A DNA stretch of 64,000 bases from Brachymonas denitrificans (GTDB lineage Bacteria; Pseudomonadota; Gammaproteobacteria; Burkholderiales; Burkholderiaceae_C): positions 1,875,001 to 1,939,000 of the forward strand of contig NZ_CAJQUA010000001.1 in the NCBI RefSeq assembly GCF_907163135.1, in the 5' to 3' direction. A model generated the notes under the pieces. It was not told the DNA's origin. It saw only the letters and a list, made by a program, of their open reading frames with translations, and ran no database searches. Numbering within the stretch: the first letter of the stretch is position 1; each line of letters opens with the position of its first letter. The position numbers and the translations under genes were made by a program. Positions 35,866-45,838 of the stretch are shown here, piece after piece.

Positions 35866-35931
35866 ATGCAAGTTTCACGCGCTTTCTATTTTGGCTTTTG
35901 GTTCTCAGTCTTTGGCGGACGAGAGGCTTAA
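35866..35931 (+). CDS. Phe-rich leader peptide of aroG
   Basis: A 21-codon frame, MQVSRAFYFGFWFSVFGGREA. Five of its residues are Phe, with one Tyr and one Trp, all within ten codons (35884-35913). It has no reason to be so biased unless it senses aromatic aminoacyl-tRNA, as the pheA and pheST leaders do. It lies between the TTGACA promoter and a terminator, with aroG as the next gene. When charged tRNA-Phe is scarce the ribosome should stall on these codons. GGCGG in its last third (35914-35918) can pair with CCGCC of the terminator stem (35961-35965), a possible antiterminator. A second small helix GCTTAA/TTAAGC (35926-35946) covers the stop codon. There is no clear Shine-Dalgarno sequence; the leader may start almost at the mRNA 5' end. 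Confidence 0.75.
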   Translation: MQVSRAFYFGFWFSVFGGREA

Positions 35932-35958
35932 GCACAGCTGTTAAGCGCAACCCTCATG

Positions 35959-35990
35959 AACCGCCTGGGCTCCCCCTGGCGGTTTTTTTT
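35959..35990 (+). terminator. Attenuator terminator ahead of aroG
   Basis: AACCGCC pairs with GGCGGTT around a TGGGCTCCCCCT loop and is followed by eight T. It lies after the Phe-rich leader peptide and about 57 bases before the aroG start, the position of a transcription attenuator rather than of a gene end. Confidence 0.82.
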
Positions 35991-36046
35991 CGCCCGAGTT
36001 TCAGCAACGTTTTCCTCGATCAATTTCCTCCAAAGGAGTTTTGCAG

Positions 36047-37171
36047 ATGTCTCCCAAGTCCCAAGACAATGCCTTGTATGCGCAGCCGGCCGACAAGACC
36101 AGCCAGACCGACAACGCCCGCATCAAGAATCTCACCATGCTGCCTCCCCCGGAACACCTGATCCGCTTCTTCCCGATCAAGGGATCGCCGGTCGAATCCC
36201 TGATCAGTCGTACGCGCAAGACCATCCACGACATCATCCGCGGCAAGGATGACCGCCTGCTGGTCGTGATCGGCCCCTGCTCCATCCACGACCCGGCCGC
36301 CGCCATCGACTACGCCAAGCGCCTGGTCAAGCTGCGCGATACCTACAAGGACACGCTGGAAATCGTGATGCGCGTTTACTTCGAGAAGCCGCGCACCACC
36401 GTGGGCTGGAAAGGCCTGATCAACGACCCCTACCTGGACGAGAGCTGCCGCATCGACGAAGGCCTGCGCATCGCGCGCCAGCTGCTGATCGACATCAACC
36501 GCCTGGGCCTGCCCGCCGGCAGCGAGTTCCTGGACGTGATCTCTCCGCAGTACATCGGTGACCTGATCAGCTGGGGCGCCATCGGTGCGCGCACCACCGA
36601 AAGCCAGGTACACCGCGAGCTGGCCAGCGGCCTGTCGGCCCCGATCGGCTTCAAGAACGGCACCGACGGCAACATCAAGATCGCCACCGACGCCATCCAG
36701 GCTGCCTCGCGCGGCCACCACTTCCTGTCGGTACACAAGAGCGGCCATGTGGCCATCGTGCAGACCGATGGCAACCCGGACTGCCACGTGATCCTGCGCG
36801 GCGGTAGCAAGAACACCAACTACGACACCGACAGCGTCAAGCACGCCTGCAACGAGCTGGAAGGCGCCAAGCTGCACGGCAGCGTGATGGTGGACTGCAG
36901 CCATGCCAACAGCAGCAAGAAGCACGAGCGCCAGGTGGAAGTGGCGCGCGATATCGCCGGCCAGATCGCCGGCGGCTCGAAGAAGGTGTTCGGCGTGATG
37001 ATCGAGAGCCACATCCACGGCGGCGCGCAGAAGTTCACGCCCGGCAAGGACCAGGTGAAGGATCTGGAATACGGCAAGAGCATCACCGATGCCTGCCTGG
37101 GCTGGGACGATTCCATCCAGGCGCTGCAGCTGCTGTCCGACGGCGTGCTGGCCCGCCGCAAGCACAAGTAA
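36047..37171 (+). CDS. aroG: 3-deoxy-7-phosphoheptulonate synthase (DAHP synthase, AroG type)
   Basis: The first enzyme of aromatic amino acid synthesis, condensing phosphoenolpyruvate and erythrose 4-phosphate. The 374-residue class I-alpha protein has VVIGPCSIHDP (metal-binding Cys), the PRTTVGWKGLINDP loop, GARTTESQVHRELASGLSAPIGFKNGTDGN and DCSHANSSKKHERQ (metal-binding His). The start is the ATG after AAAGGAG. The upstream leader suggests that expression responds to phenylalanine supply; whether the enzyme itself is inhibited by Phe or Tyr cannot be read with certainty. It is monocistronic, ending at a strong terminator. Confidence 0.96.
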   Translation: MSPKSQDNALYAQPADKTSQTDNARIKNLTMLPPPEHLIRFFPIKGSPVESLISRTRKTIHDIIRGKDDRLLVVIGPCSIHDPAAAIDYAKRLVKLRDTYKDTLEIVMRVYFEKPRTTVGWKGLINDPYLDESCRIDEGLRIARQLLIDINRLGLPAGSEFLDVISPQYIGDLISWGAIGARTTESQVHRELASGLSAPIGFKNGTDGNIKIATDAIQAASRGHHFLSVHKSGHVAIVQTDGNPDCHVILRGGSKNTNYDTDSVKHACNELEGAKLHGSVMVDCSHANSSKKHERQVEVARDIAGQIAGGSKKVFGVMIESHIHGGAQKFTPGKDQVKDLEYGKSITDACLGWDDSIQALQLLSDGVLARRKHK

Positions 37172-37186
37172 GCCCAAAGACCGCAA

Positions 37187-37220
37187 AGCGCCAGCCAATT
37201 GTCGGGCTGGCGCTTTTTTT
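37187..37220 (+). terminator. Rho-independent terminator of aroG
   Basis: AGCGCCAGCC pairs with GGCTGGCGCT around an 8-base loop and is followed by a run of T. Confidence 0.92.
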
Positions 37221-37371
37221 CGTCTGCAAAAGCGCTACTTTCAGGGTTTGTCCTATCCTGCAAACCCCCTGCCGACGCTGTGCGAATTGTCGTCAGATGG
37301 TATGCTCTTTTACATTGCCGGCCTTCCGGCCATATGGCGCATTACCATTCCAACAATTTCCGGAGACAACC

Positions 37372-37683
37372 ATGCAAAGCGAACTCAAGGTCAAATTCAA
37401 TGCGCGCGACGAATTCGTGCTGCCGCTGGAACACGTGCCGCAGATGGATTCCCACGCCGCACGCCAGTGGCTGGACGGCGAGTTCACGCGCATGGAGTGC
37501 GAACCGATTCGCGGCTCCGGCAAGGTCCTGAACGCCGACAAGGTGGTGCGCGTGGCCCAGGCTGCCGGTGTCAGCGGTTTCGCCAACGCCGAATGGGCCC
37601 AGGCCTTCGCCAGCGCCGCGCGTGCCGCCCTGGCCAAGGATGTGATCGTGATCGATACGGAAAACACCGCAATCTCCTTCTGA
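37372..37683 (+). CDS. Unknown 103-residue protein
   Basis: I do not recognise the family. MQSELKVKFNARDEFVLPLEHVPQMDSHAARQWLDGEFTRMECEP starts after GGAGACAACC. The sequence is soluble, mixed alpha/beta in appearance, with a conserved-looking middle RGSGKVLNADKVVRVAQAAGVSGFANAEWAQAFASAARAAL and a hydrophobic end (KDVIVIDTENTAISF). It has no signal peptide, membrane segment or metal motif. Codon use matches its neighbours and it has its own terminator, so it is a real gene transcribed on its own between aroG and the aldehyde dehydrogenase gene. Confidence 0.75.
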   Translation: MQSELKVKFNARDEFVLPLEHVPQMDSHAARQWLDGEFTRMECEPIRGSGKVLNADKVVRVAQAAGVSGFANAEWAQAFASAARAALAKDVIVIDTENTAISF

Positions 37684-37695
37684 GACCGCACGCAC

Positions 37696-37730
37696 GCCGG
37701 GCTTGAGGAAGCACAAGCGCCGGCTTTTTT
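37696..37730 (+). terminator. Rho-independent terminator after unknown small gene
   Basis: GCCGGGCTTG pairs with CAAGC(G)CCGGC, with one bulged base and an 8-base loop, followed by six T. Confidence 0.82.
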
Positions 37731-37852
37731 CGTCGGTAATTTCCCTGAAACGTGTCGATGCGGCGGACATCCGCCGCTATGCTGGATCCTGACCCTGCAC
37801 GGGCGTTCTGTTCGCGCAGGGCTTCCTTTCCGCTTCAGACAGGAGACCAGCC

Positions 37853-39373
<1,521 letters not shown>

Positions 39374-39396
39374 GCAGCCCTGACATAGGCCGGCAT

Positions 39397-39423
39397 GCCT
39401 GCATCGTACCCGGCGATGCAGGC
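39397..39423 (+). other. Intercistronic hairpin between aldehyde dehydrogenase and DUF779 genes
   Basis: A perfect 10-bp stem GCCTGCATCG/CGATGCAGGC with a 7-base loop. No T run follows (TGCCTATTTCTTC), so it is more likely an mRNA-stabilising or partial-termination structure than a full terminator. Confidence 0.55.
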
Positions 39424-39447
39424 TGCCTATTTCTTCAGGAGACAGAC

Positions 39448-39837
39448 ATGGTTGATCGTGTCGTGGCCACTCCGGAGGCCTTGGAACTGATCCGGCAACT
39501 GCAGCAGGAACACGGCGAGCTGATGTTCCACCAGTCCGGCGGCTGCTGCGACAACAGCGCGGCCAACTGCTACCTGCCCACCGACCTGACCATCGGCATC
39601 CGCGATCTGAAGCTGGGTGAAGTGGGCGGCGTGCCGTTCTACATCAGCAAGACCCAGTTCGAAACCTGGAAGCACACCCAGCTGATCCTGGACGTGATCG
39701 ACGGCCGCGGCGGCACGTTTTCGCTGGAGGAGCCGACCGGCAAGGCCTTCCATACCCGCTCGCGCGTGTTCACGCCCGAGGAGCAGGCCTGGCTGGAACA
39801 GCACCCCCCGCAGGACATGGCGCCGGACCTGTCCTGA
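39448..39837 (+). CDS. DUF779-family protein
   Basis: A 129-residue protein with the family's cysteine signature QSGGCCDNSAANC near residue 35, then LGEVGGVPFYISKTQFETWKHTQL and a final segment FHTRSRVFTPEEQAWL. The three Cys residues suggest metal or redox chemistry, but the function is unknown. It almost always accompanies ExaC/AldB-type aldehyde dehydrogenases, as here. AGGAGACAGAC precedes the chosen ATG; the longer frame upstream is a shadow of the dehydrogenase gene. Confidence 0.88.
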   Translation: MVDRVVATPEALELIRQLQQEHGELMFHQSGGCCDNSAANCYLPTDLTIGIRDLKLGEVGGVPFYISKTQFETWKHTQLILDVIDGRGGTFSLEEPTGKAFHTRSRVFTPEEQAWLEQHPPQDMAPDLS

Positions 39838-39863
39838 GGCGTTCGGGCAGGGCTGGCTGGGCC

Positions 39864-39876
39864 TACAATGCCAGCC
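39864..39876 (+). promoter_or_regulatory. -10 element immediately before mpl
   Basis: CCTACAAT with TACAAT at 39864-39869 lies seven bases before the mpl ATG, predicting a leaderless transcript. No clear -35 is seen. Confidence 0.45.
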
Positions 39877-41295
39877 ATGCATATCCACATTCTCGGCATT
39901 TGCGGCACCTTCATGGGTGGTGTCGCGGCGCTGGCCCGCGAGGCGGGCCACAAGGTCACCGGCTGCGACGCCGGCGTCTATCCCCCCATGAGCGACCAGT
40001 TGCGCGCGCTCGGCATCGACCTGATCGAGGGCTTTGGCGCGGAGCAGACGGCGCTGCAGCCGGACATGTACGTGATCGGCAACGTGGTGAGCCGGGCGCG
40101 GCTCGATGACGGCACGCCGAAGTTTCCGCTGATGGAAGCCATTCTGGACCAGGGCCTGCCCTATACCAGCGGGCCACAGTGGCTGTCCGAGCATGTGCTG
40201 CAGGGCCGCCATGTGCTGGCCGTGGCGGGCACGCACGGCAAGACCACCACCAGCGCCATGCTGGCCTGGATTCTGGAAGCCGCCGGCCTGCAGCCGGGCT
40301 TTCTGGTGGGGGGCGTGCCGCTCAACTTCGGCGTCTCGGCCCGCCTGGGCGAAGTGGCGCCCGGCCATGCGCGCAACTATTTCGTGATCGAGGCCGACGA
40401 GTACGACACCGCCTTCTTCGACAAGCGCAGCAAGTTCGTGCACTATCGTCCGCGCACGGCGATCCTGAACAACCTCGAATTCGACCACGCCGACATCTTC
40501 GACAATCTCGCGGCCATCGAGCGCCAGTTCCACCATCTGGTGCGGACCGTGCCGTCCACCGGCTGCGTGGTGGCCAACGGGCTGGAAGAATCGCTGACGC
40601 GCGTGTTGCACCAGGGTTGCTGGAGCCCCGTGCGCACCTTCGGCAGCACCGTGAGCGACTACAGCGCCGAGGGCGAGCCGCATGACTTTGCCGTGCTGTA
40701 CCAGGGCCGCACGGTGGGCCGCGTGCAGTGGGCCTGGAGCGGCGTGCACAACCAGCTCAACGCGCTGGCAGCGATCGCCGCCGCCGCGCACGTGGGCGTG
40801 GACCCGGCCGTGGCGGCCGAGGCACTGGGACGCTTTGCCAATGCGCGCCGCCGCATGGAGGTGCGTGGCACGGTCGAGCGTGAGGGCGGCGTCGTTACCG
40901 TGTATGACGATTTTGCGCACCACCCCACGGCGATCCGCACCACGGTGGACGGACTGCGCCGCAAGCTCAATGCCGAGGGCCGCAGCAACGACCGCATTCT
41001 GGCCGTGTTCGAGCCGCGCAGCAACACCATGAAGCTGGGCACGATGAAGTCGCAGCTGCCCTGGAGCCTGGAGCAGGCCAATCTCGCAATCTGCCACAGC
41101 GGCGGGCTGGACTGGGATGCCGCCGAAGCGCTGGAAGAAATGGGCGCGCGCGCCCAGGTGGCCGCCGATGTACCGTCCGCCATCGCCCAGGTGCTGGCGG
41201 CCGTGCAGCCCGGCGATCATGTACTGTGCATGAGCAATGGCGGGTTTGGCGGCATCCACGGCAAGCTGCTGGAGCAACTGGCCGCAAAGGGCTGA
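39877..41295 (+). CDS. mpl: UDP-N-acetylmuramate:L-alanyl-gamma-D-glutamyl-meso-diaminopimelate ligase
   Basis: Mpl is the recycling ligase that attaches murein tripeptide to UDP-MurNAc. It is a Mur-ligase fold of 472 residues: MHIHILGICGTFMGGVAALAREAGHKVTGCD (Rossmann-like), the ATP loop GTHGKTTTSAMLAW (about residue 117), the central EADEYDTAFFDKRSKF and LEFDHADIF, and the C-terminal YDDFAHHPTAIR. The start MHIHILG is preferred over an overlapping ATG three codons upstream, which would lie inside the -10 element. Together with ampD elsewhere in the window it represents cell-wall recycling. Confidence 0.95.
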   Translation: MHIHILGICGTFMGGVAALAREAGHKVTGCDAGVYPPMSDQLRALGIDLIEGFGAEQTALQPDMYVIGNVVSRARLDDGTPKFPLMEAILDQGLPYTSGPQWLSEHVLQGRHVLAVAGTHGKTTTSAMLAWILEAAGLQPGFLVGGVPLNFGVSARLGEVAPGHARNYFVIEADEYDTAFFDKRSKFVHYRPRTAILNNLEFDHADIFDNLAAIERQFHHLVRTVPSTGCVVANGLEESLTRVLHQGCWSPVRTFGSTVSDYSAEGEPHDFAVLYQGRTVGRVQWAWSGVHNQLNALAAIAAAAHVGVDPAVAAEALGRFANARRRMEVRGTVEREGGVVTVYDDFAHHPTAIRTTVDGLRRKLNAEGRSNDRILAVFEPRSNTMKLGTMKSQLPWSLEQANLAICHSGGLDWDAAEALEEMGARAQVAADVPSAIAQVLAAVQPGDHVLCMSNGGFGGIHGKLLEQLAAKG

Positions 41296-41298
41296 GCC

Positions 41299-41895
41299 AT
41301 GAACGGCCTGCATGAGACGGAACTGCTGCAGACGGCGGCCCGTCTGGTGGTGGAGGAAGGCATGGACTACGGGCCGGCCAAGCAGCGCGCCGTGAAGCAG
41401 CTCAAGCTGCCGGCACGCACCGCCCTGCCCGACAACGAGGCGCTGGAGGCGGCCGTGCGCGAGTACATCGCGCTGTTCTGTGCCGACACCCAGCCCGGCG
41501 AACTGGCTGCGCTGCGCGAACTGGCGCTGCTGTGGATGGAGCGTCTGGCGGAATTCCAGCCCCTGATCGGCGGCGCCATCTGGCATGGCACGGCCACGCG
41601 CCTGAGCGATATCTACCTGCAGCTGTTCAGCGATGACCCAAAAGCCGTAGAAATCGTATTACTTAATCAAGGTGTAGACTATGAGGCAACCCGTGTAGGC
41701 GGGCTGCAAGGTGCGGTGGATGCGCTCAGCATCCACGCCTGGTGCGAAGGGCTGGAGGAGGATGTTGGCGTTCACCTGCTGGTGAACGACACCCTGGCCC
41801 AACGCGGTGCCCTGCAACCCGACGGCCAGGGCCGGCGCCCTCGTGGCACCGCTGCCCAGTTGCGGCAGCGCATGCAGCAGGAGCCTGCCGCCTGA
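41299..41895 (+). CDS. Conserved-looking protein of unknown function
   Basis: I do not recognise a named family. The 198-residue cytosolic protein starts three bases after the mpl stop, so the two are coupled. The N-terminal half is helical (LLQTAARLVVEEGMDYGPAKQRAVKQL). The middle WHGTATRLSDIYLQLFSDDPKAVEIVLLNQGVDYEATRVGG reads like an active-site region of a small enzyme, with a nucleotidyltransferase-like flavour that I cannot confirm. The C-terminus is Arg/Gln-rich. The short stretch 41640-41690 is AT-rich compared with the rest. The operon runs mpl, this gene, then the TlpA-like gene. Confidence 0.8.
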   Translation: MNGLHETELLQTAARLVVEEGMDYGPAKQRAVKQLKLPARTALPDNEALEAAVREYIALFCADTQPGELAALRELALLWMERLAEFQPLIGGAIWHGTATRLSDIYLQLFSDDPKAVEIVLLNQGVDYEATRVGGLQGAVDALSIHAWCEGLEEDVGVHLLVNDTLAQRGALQPDGQGRRPRGTAAQLRQRMQQEPAA

Positions 41896-41927
41896 CCCCT
41901 GTTGACCTCCCATCTCCCTGATCTGCC

Positions 41928-42497
41928 ATGACATCACCCAGGAAAAACCCCGCAGCCGCCCCGACCCGTCGTGGCTGGCTGGGATGGGCCGCCGCTGCCG
42001 CCGGACTGGGCGCCGCCGGCCTGGCCGCCTGGCGTTTCGGCGCCGGCCCTTCCGTACCGCAACCACCGGCCGACTGGTGGAGCCAGCGCCTGGCGCCGCC
42101 GCAGGGCGATGGCACGGTGGCGCTTTCCACCTTCCGCGGCAAGCCGCTGGTACTGAATTTCTGGGCCACCTGGTGCCCGCCCTGCATCCGCGAACTGCCT
42201 TTGCTGGACGCCTTCTACCAGCAACATCGCCAGAACGGCCTGCAAATGCTGGGAATTGCCGTGGATCAGCCGGAAGCCGTGATGCGCTTCCTGCGCCAGC
42301 GGCCGCTGGATTTTCCGGTGCTGCTGGCCGGCGACGCCGGCATGGGCCTGGCCCTGCCGCTGGGCAACAATCGCAATGCCCTACCCTTCAGCGTGCTGTT
42401 CAATGCCGATGGCGAAGCGCTGGAACACCGGCTGGGTGAGATCGACCAGAACACCCTGGCGCGCTGGGCCGGCATGGTTCAACTCGCAAAATCATGA
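41928..42497 (+). CDS. TlpA-like thiol:disulfide oxidoreductase
   Basis: A membrane-anchored periplasmic thioredoxin-fold protein of 189 residues. RRGWLGWAAAAAGLGAAGLAAW (about 14-35) is a signal anchor and carries a twin Arg, though not a full Tat motif. The redox centre is WCPPC at residues 82-86 in FWATWCPPCIREL. The cis-Pro loop is NALPFSVLF. The TlpA/ResA group reduces apocytochrome c or other periplasmic thiols; no cytochrome gene is adjacent, so its substrate is open. Confidence 0.92.
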   Translation: MTSPRKNPAAAPTRRGWLGWAAAAAGLGAAGLAAWRFGAGPSVPQPPADWWSQRLAPPQGDGTVALSTFRGKPLVLNFWATWCPPCIRELPLLDAFYQQHRQNGLQMLGIAVDQPEAVMRFLRQRPLDFPVLLAGDAGMGLALPLGNNRNALPFSVLFNADGEALEHRLGEIDQNTLARWAGMVQLAKS

Positions 42498-42688
42498 TTA
42501 CGGAAGCCATCTGCGGGTAAAATAAGTCCCAACCCGGCATGGAACATGCATTGCTCCAGCCCACCCGAATTTTTCTGCTGCGATGGCATCAGGCACAAGC
42601 TGATGCAGGATTGACGAAAAATCACCGAAGATGTGCGGTTTTACGCTACATTTCGACGATATCGCAGCCCAACGTCTGAAAGACCCAC

Positions 42689-43156
42689 ATGGACCTACGC
42701 AAACTCAAGACCCTGATCGATCTGGTGTCTGAATCGAACGTTTCCGAACTCGAAATCACCGAAGCCGAGGGCAAGGTTCGCATCGTCAAGGGCGGCGGCG
42801 CCATGGTGCAGGGCTACGCGCCCATGATGCCCATGCAGCAGGCCATGCCGATGGCCGCTGCTCCGGCACCGGCTGCCGCCCCGGCTGCAGCAGCCGAGCC
42901 CGCAGCGGCGGCAGTGCCGGCCGGCCACAGCGTCAAATCGCCCATGGTGGGCACCTTCTACCGTGCCAGCAGCCCCGGCGCCACCCCGTTCGTCGAGGTT
43001 GGCAGCACGGTCAAGGAAGGCGACACGCTGTGCATCGTCGAAGCCATGAAGATCCTGAACGAGATCGAGGCCGACAAGGCCGGCACCGTCAAGCAGATCC
43101 TGTGCGAAAACGGCGATGCCGTCGAATTCGGCCAGCCGCTGTTCATCATCGAGTAA
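42689..43156 (+). CDS. accB: Biotin carboxyl carrier protein of acetyl-CoA carboxylase
   Basis: AccB carries the biotin that is carboxylated and used to make malonyl-CoA. The 155-residue protein has the N-terminal [23 protein letters not shown] segment, an Ala/Pro-rich flexible linker (about 55-80) and the biotinyl domain with K121 in [13 protein letters not shown]. The 190-bp gap upstream contains a -10-like TAAAAT at about 42518. accC follows, separated by 176 bp that hold no gene. Confidence 0.97.
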   Translation: MDLRKLKTLIDLVSESNVSELEITEAEGKVRIVKGGGAMVQGYAPMMPMQQAMPMAAAPAPAAAPAAAAEPAAAAVPAGHSVKSPMVGTFYRASSPGATPFVEVGSTVKEGDTLCIVEAMKILNEIEADKAGTVKQILCENGDAVEFGQPLFIIE

Positions 43157-43332
43157 GTCTTTCCGCTGCCGGCCCCCTCGGGCCCGGCCGGCGGCACTTC
43201 CTGCCCTGGATGCGCACGCGGCCCGCCTGAGAGCCCGGCGCTTTGCCGCAGAGACCCCTGAAACTGGCCGGGCAGGCCATCCCCGCGCCGCAGACGCAGC
43301 GCCAGGAGGTCGGGAGCGGCAGGAGAAAACAC

Positions 43333-44688
43333 ATGTTCAAGAAAATTCTGATCGCCAACCGTGGAGAGATCGCCCTGCGCATCCAGCGCGCCTGCAAGGA
43401 AATGGGCATCAAGGCGGTCATGGTGTATTCCGAGGCCGACCGCGAAGCCAAGTACGTGAAGCTGGCCGACGAGGCCATCTGCATCGGTCCGGCGCCCTCC
43501 GCGCAGAGCTATCTGCACATGCCGGCCATCATTTCGGCGGCCGAAGTGACCGATGCCGAGGCCATTCACCCCGGCTACGGATTTCTGAGCGAGAACGCTG
43601 ACTTTGCCGAGCGCGTGGAGAAAAGCGGCTTTGCCTTCATCGGCCCTACCGCCGAGTCGATCCGCATCATGGGTGACAAGGTGTCGGCCAAGCATGCCAT
43701 GATCAAGGCGGGTGTGCCCTGCGTGCCCGGCTCCGATGGCGAACTGCCGGATGATCCGGCCGAGATCAAGCGCATTGCCAAGCAGATCGGCTATCCGGTG
43801 ATCATCAAGGCCGCCGGCGGCGGCGGTGGCCGCGGCATGCGCGTGGTACATACCGAGGCCGCGCTGATCAACGCCGTGGCCATGACCAAGGCCGAAGCCG
43901 GCACTGCCTTCGGCAACCCCGCGGTCTACATGGAAAAATTCCTGCAGAACCCGCGTCATATCGAGATTCAGGTGCTGGCCGACACGCACCGCAATGCGGT
44001 CTATCTGGGCGAGCGCGACTGTTCCATGCAGCGCCGCCACCAGAAGGTGATCGAGGAAGCCCCTGCCCCCGGCATCAACCGCCGCGCGCTGGAGCGCATC
44101 GGCGACCGCTGTGCCGCTGCCTGCCGCAAGATCGGCTACCGTGGCGCCGGCACCTTCGAGTTCCTGTACGAGAACGGCGAGTTCTACTTCATCGAGATGA
44201 ACACACGCGTGCAGGTGGAGCATCCGGTGACCGAGATGGTGACGGGTATTGACATCGTGCGCGCGCAGATCCAGATCGCTGCCGGCGAGAAGCTGCCGTT
44301 CACGCAGCGCCAGATCCTGACGCAGTCGCGCGGCCATGCGATCGAGTGCCGCATCAACGCGGAAGACGCCTACAAGTTCATTCCGTCGCCCGGCCGCATC
44401 ACCGCCTGGCATCCGCCCGGCGGCCCCGGCGTGCGCGTGGACAGCCATGTCTACACCAACTACTTCGTGCCGCCAACCTATGACTCCATGATCGGCAAGC
44501 TGATCGTGCATGGCGACACGCGCGAGCAGGCCATGGCGCGCATGCGCACCGCCCTGGGCGAGATCGTGGTGGAAGGCATCAACACCAACATCCCGCTGCA
44601 CCGCGAGCTGATGGTGGATGCCCGCTTCATCGAAGGCGGCACCAACATCCACTACCTGGAAGAGTGGCTGCACCAGCGCGAGCGCTGA
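43333..44688 (+). CDS. accC: Biotin carboxylase subunit of acetyl-CoA carboxylase
   Basis: AccC carboxylates the biotin on AccB using ATP and bicarbonate. The 451-residue ATP-grasp enzyme starts [21 protein letters not shown]. Signatures include [13 protein letters not shown], the glycine-rich loop [32 protein letters not shown] and [27 protein letters not shown], with catalytic residues. AGGAGAAAACAC precedes the start; the open frame upstream is not part of the gene. A terminator follows. Confidence 0.97.
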   Translation: MFKKILIANRGEIALRIQRACKEMGIKAVMVYSEADREAKYVKLADEAICIGPAPSAQSYLHMPAIISAAEVTDAEAIHPGYGFLSENADFAERVEKSGFAFIGPTAESIRIMGDKVSAKHAMIKAGVPCVPGSDGELPDDPAEIKRIAKQIGYPVIIKAAGGGGGRGMRVVHTEAALINAVAMTKAEAGTAFGNPAVYMEKFLQNPRHIEIQVLADTHRNAVYLGERDCSMQRRHQKVIEEAPAPGINRRALERIGDRCAAACRKIGYRGAGTFEFLYENGEFYFIEMNTRVQVEHPVTEMVTGIDIVRAQIQIAAGEKLPFTQRQILTQSRGHAIECRINAEDAYKFIPSPGRITAWHPPGGPGVRVDSHVYTNYFVPPTYDSMIGKLIVHGDTREQAMARMRTALGEIVVEGINTNIPLHRELMVDARFIEGGTNIHYLEEWLHQRER

Positions 44689-44705
44689 TTTTCGGCCCCT
44701 TCGAC

Positions 44706-44729
44706 GACCCGCCCCGTGCGGGTCTTTTT
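44706..44729 (+). terminator. Rho-independent terminator of accBC
   Basis: GACCCGC pairs with GCGGGTC around CCCGT and is followed by five T. It separates accC from prmA. Confidence 0.85.
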
Positions 44730-44753
44730 CCTGATTGATTGTCCGAGGTTGTC

Positions 44754-45665
44754 ATGTACGAACTGCGCCTGCTCTGTCCCGAAGCCGATGTCGACGTGAT
44801 CTGCGAAGCGCTGGATGCGCTCGATGCGCTGAGCGTGTCGGTGGAGGACGCCGACGCCCATACCGAAGCCGAGCAGCCGCTGTTCGGCGAGCCGGGCATG
44901 CCGGCGCCGCGCGAGGGCTGGCAGCGTTCACTGCTGGTGGCCCTGTTTGCGCAGGAGGAGCCGGCGCGCGAAGCGGCCCGCCTGGTGCAGCTGCAGGATT
45001 TCTTTGCCGGCTCCAGCGTCGTGGGCGTGCAGAACGTGCCCGAGCAGGACTGGGTGCGGCTGACGCAGTCGCAGTTTGCGCCGGTGGACATTACGCCTTC
45101 TTTCTGGATCGTGCCGAGCTGGCACGAGCCGCCCGCCGAGGCGCAGCAGGTGATCCGGCTCGATCCGGGTCTGGCGTTCGGCACCGGCACGCATCCGACC
45201 ACGCGCATGTGCCTGCGCTGGATTGCGCGCCACGGCCAGCCGGGTGATGCCGGCAAGCTGGGTACGGTGCTGGACTATGGCTGTGGCTCCGGCATTCTGG
45301 CGATCGGCGCTGCCAAATTCGGCGCCACGCAGATCGATGCGGTGGATATCGACCCGGCTGCGGTCGAGTCCACGCGCATCAATGCCGACAGCAACCACGT
45401 GACGCTGAACGCCGGCCTGCCGGATCTGGTGGACCCGGCCGAAGGCCGTTACCAGACCGTGCTGGCGAACATCCTGGCCACGCCGCTGAAGGTGCTGGCG
45501 CCGCTGCTGGTGGCGCATGTGGCAGCTGGCGGCCATCTGGTGCTGGCCGGCATTCTGGAGCGGCAGGCCGATGAGCTGAAGGAAGCTTACGCACCTTACA
45601 TCGCGCTGGAAGTCTCCGACAGCGAGGATGGCTGGATCCTGATGACCGGGCGCAAGCCGGCCTGA
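44754..45665 (+). CDS. prmA: Ribosomal protein L11 methyltransferase
   Basis: PrmA trimethylates ribosomal protein L11 using SAM. The 303-residue protein has an N-terminal substrate-binding domain (MYELRLLCPEADVDVICEALDALDALSVSVEDAD), the RLDPGLAFGTGTHPTTRMCL motif, and the Rossmann methyltransferase motif I VLDYGCGSGILAIGAAKFG followed by VDIDPAAVESTRINAD and the NILATPL post-motif. The ATG is preceded by CGAGGT. It often follows accC, as here, but the terminator between them suggests its own or read-through expression. Confidence 0.96.
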   Translation: MYELRLLCPEADVDVICEALDALDALSVSVEDADAHTEAEQPLFGEPGMPAPREGWQRSLLVALFAQEEPAREAARLVQLQDFFAGSSVVGVQNVPEQDWVRLTQSQFAPVDITPSFWIVPSWHEPPAEAQQVIRLDPGLAFGTGTHPTTRMCLRWIARHGQPGDAGKLGTVLDYGCGSGILAIGAAKFGATQIDAVDIDPAAVESTRINADSNHVTLNAGLPDLVDPAEGRYQTVLANILATPLKVLAPLLVAHVAAGGHLVLAGILERQADELKEAYAPYIALEVSDSEDGWILMTGRKPA

Positions 45666-45838
45666 ATCTCAATTTGGCGGCGGAGGCTGGCGGCGCGCCG
45701 AACCTGGCCCACTATGCGGGCGTCCTGATGGTTCCTGTTGCAGGCCCCGCCAGATGGGTGTCGCTCGCCTCCCTTGCTCACCCTCGCTTCCTGTTCCTTG
45801 TATGACCCGGCACCGTCCGGCTTTTTCCGTTCTGACCC

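Noticed and set aside
34137-35867. 576-codon minus-strand frame opposite tldD
   Set aside because: High G+C leaves the antisense frame open. It has a Val/Ala/His/Gly composition without motifs, and tldD on the other strand is complete with all signatures.
39427-41586. 719-codon minus-strand frame opposite mpl
   Set aside because: Antisense shadow of mpl and DUF779 genes; no recognisable domain or ribosome-binding site.
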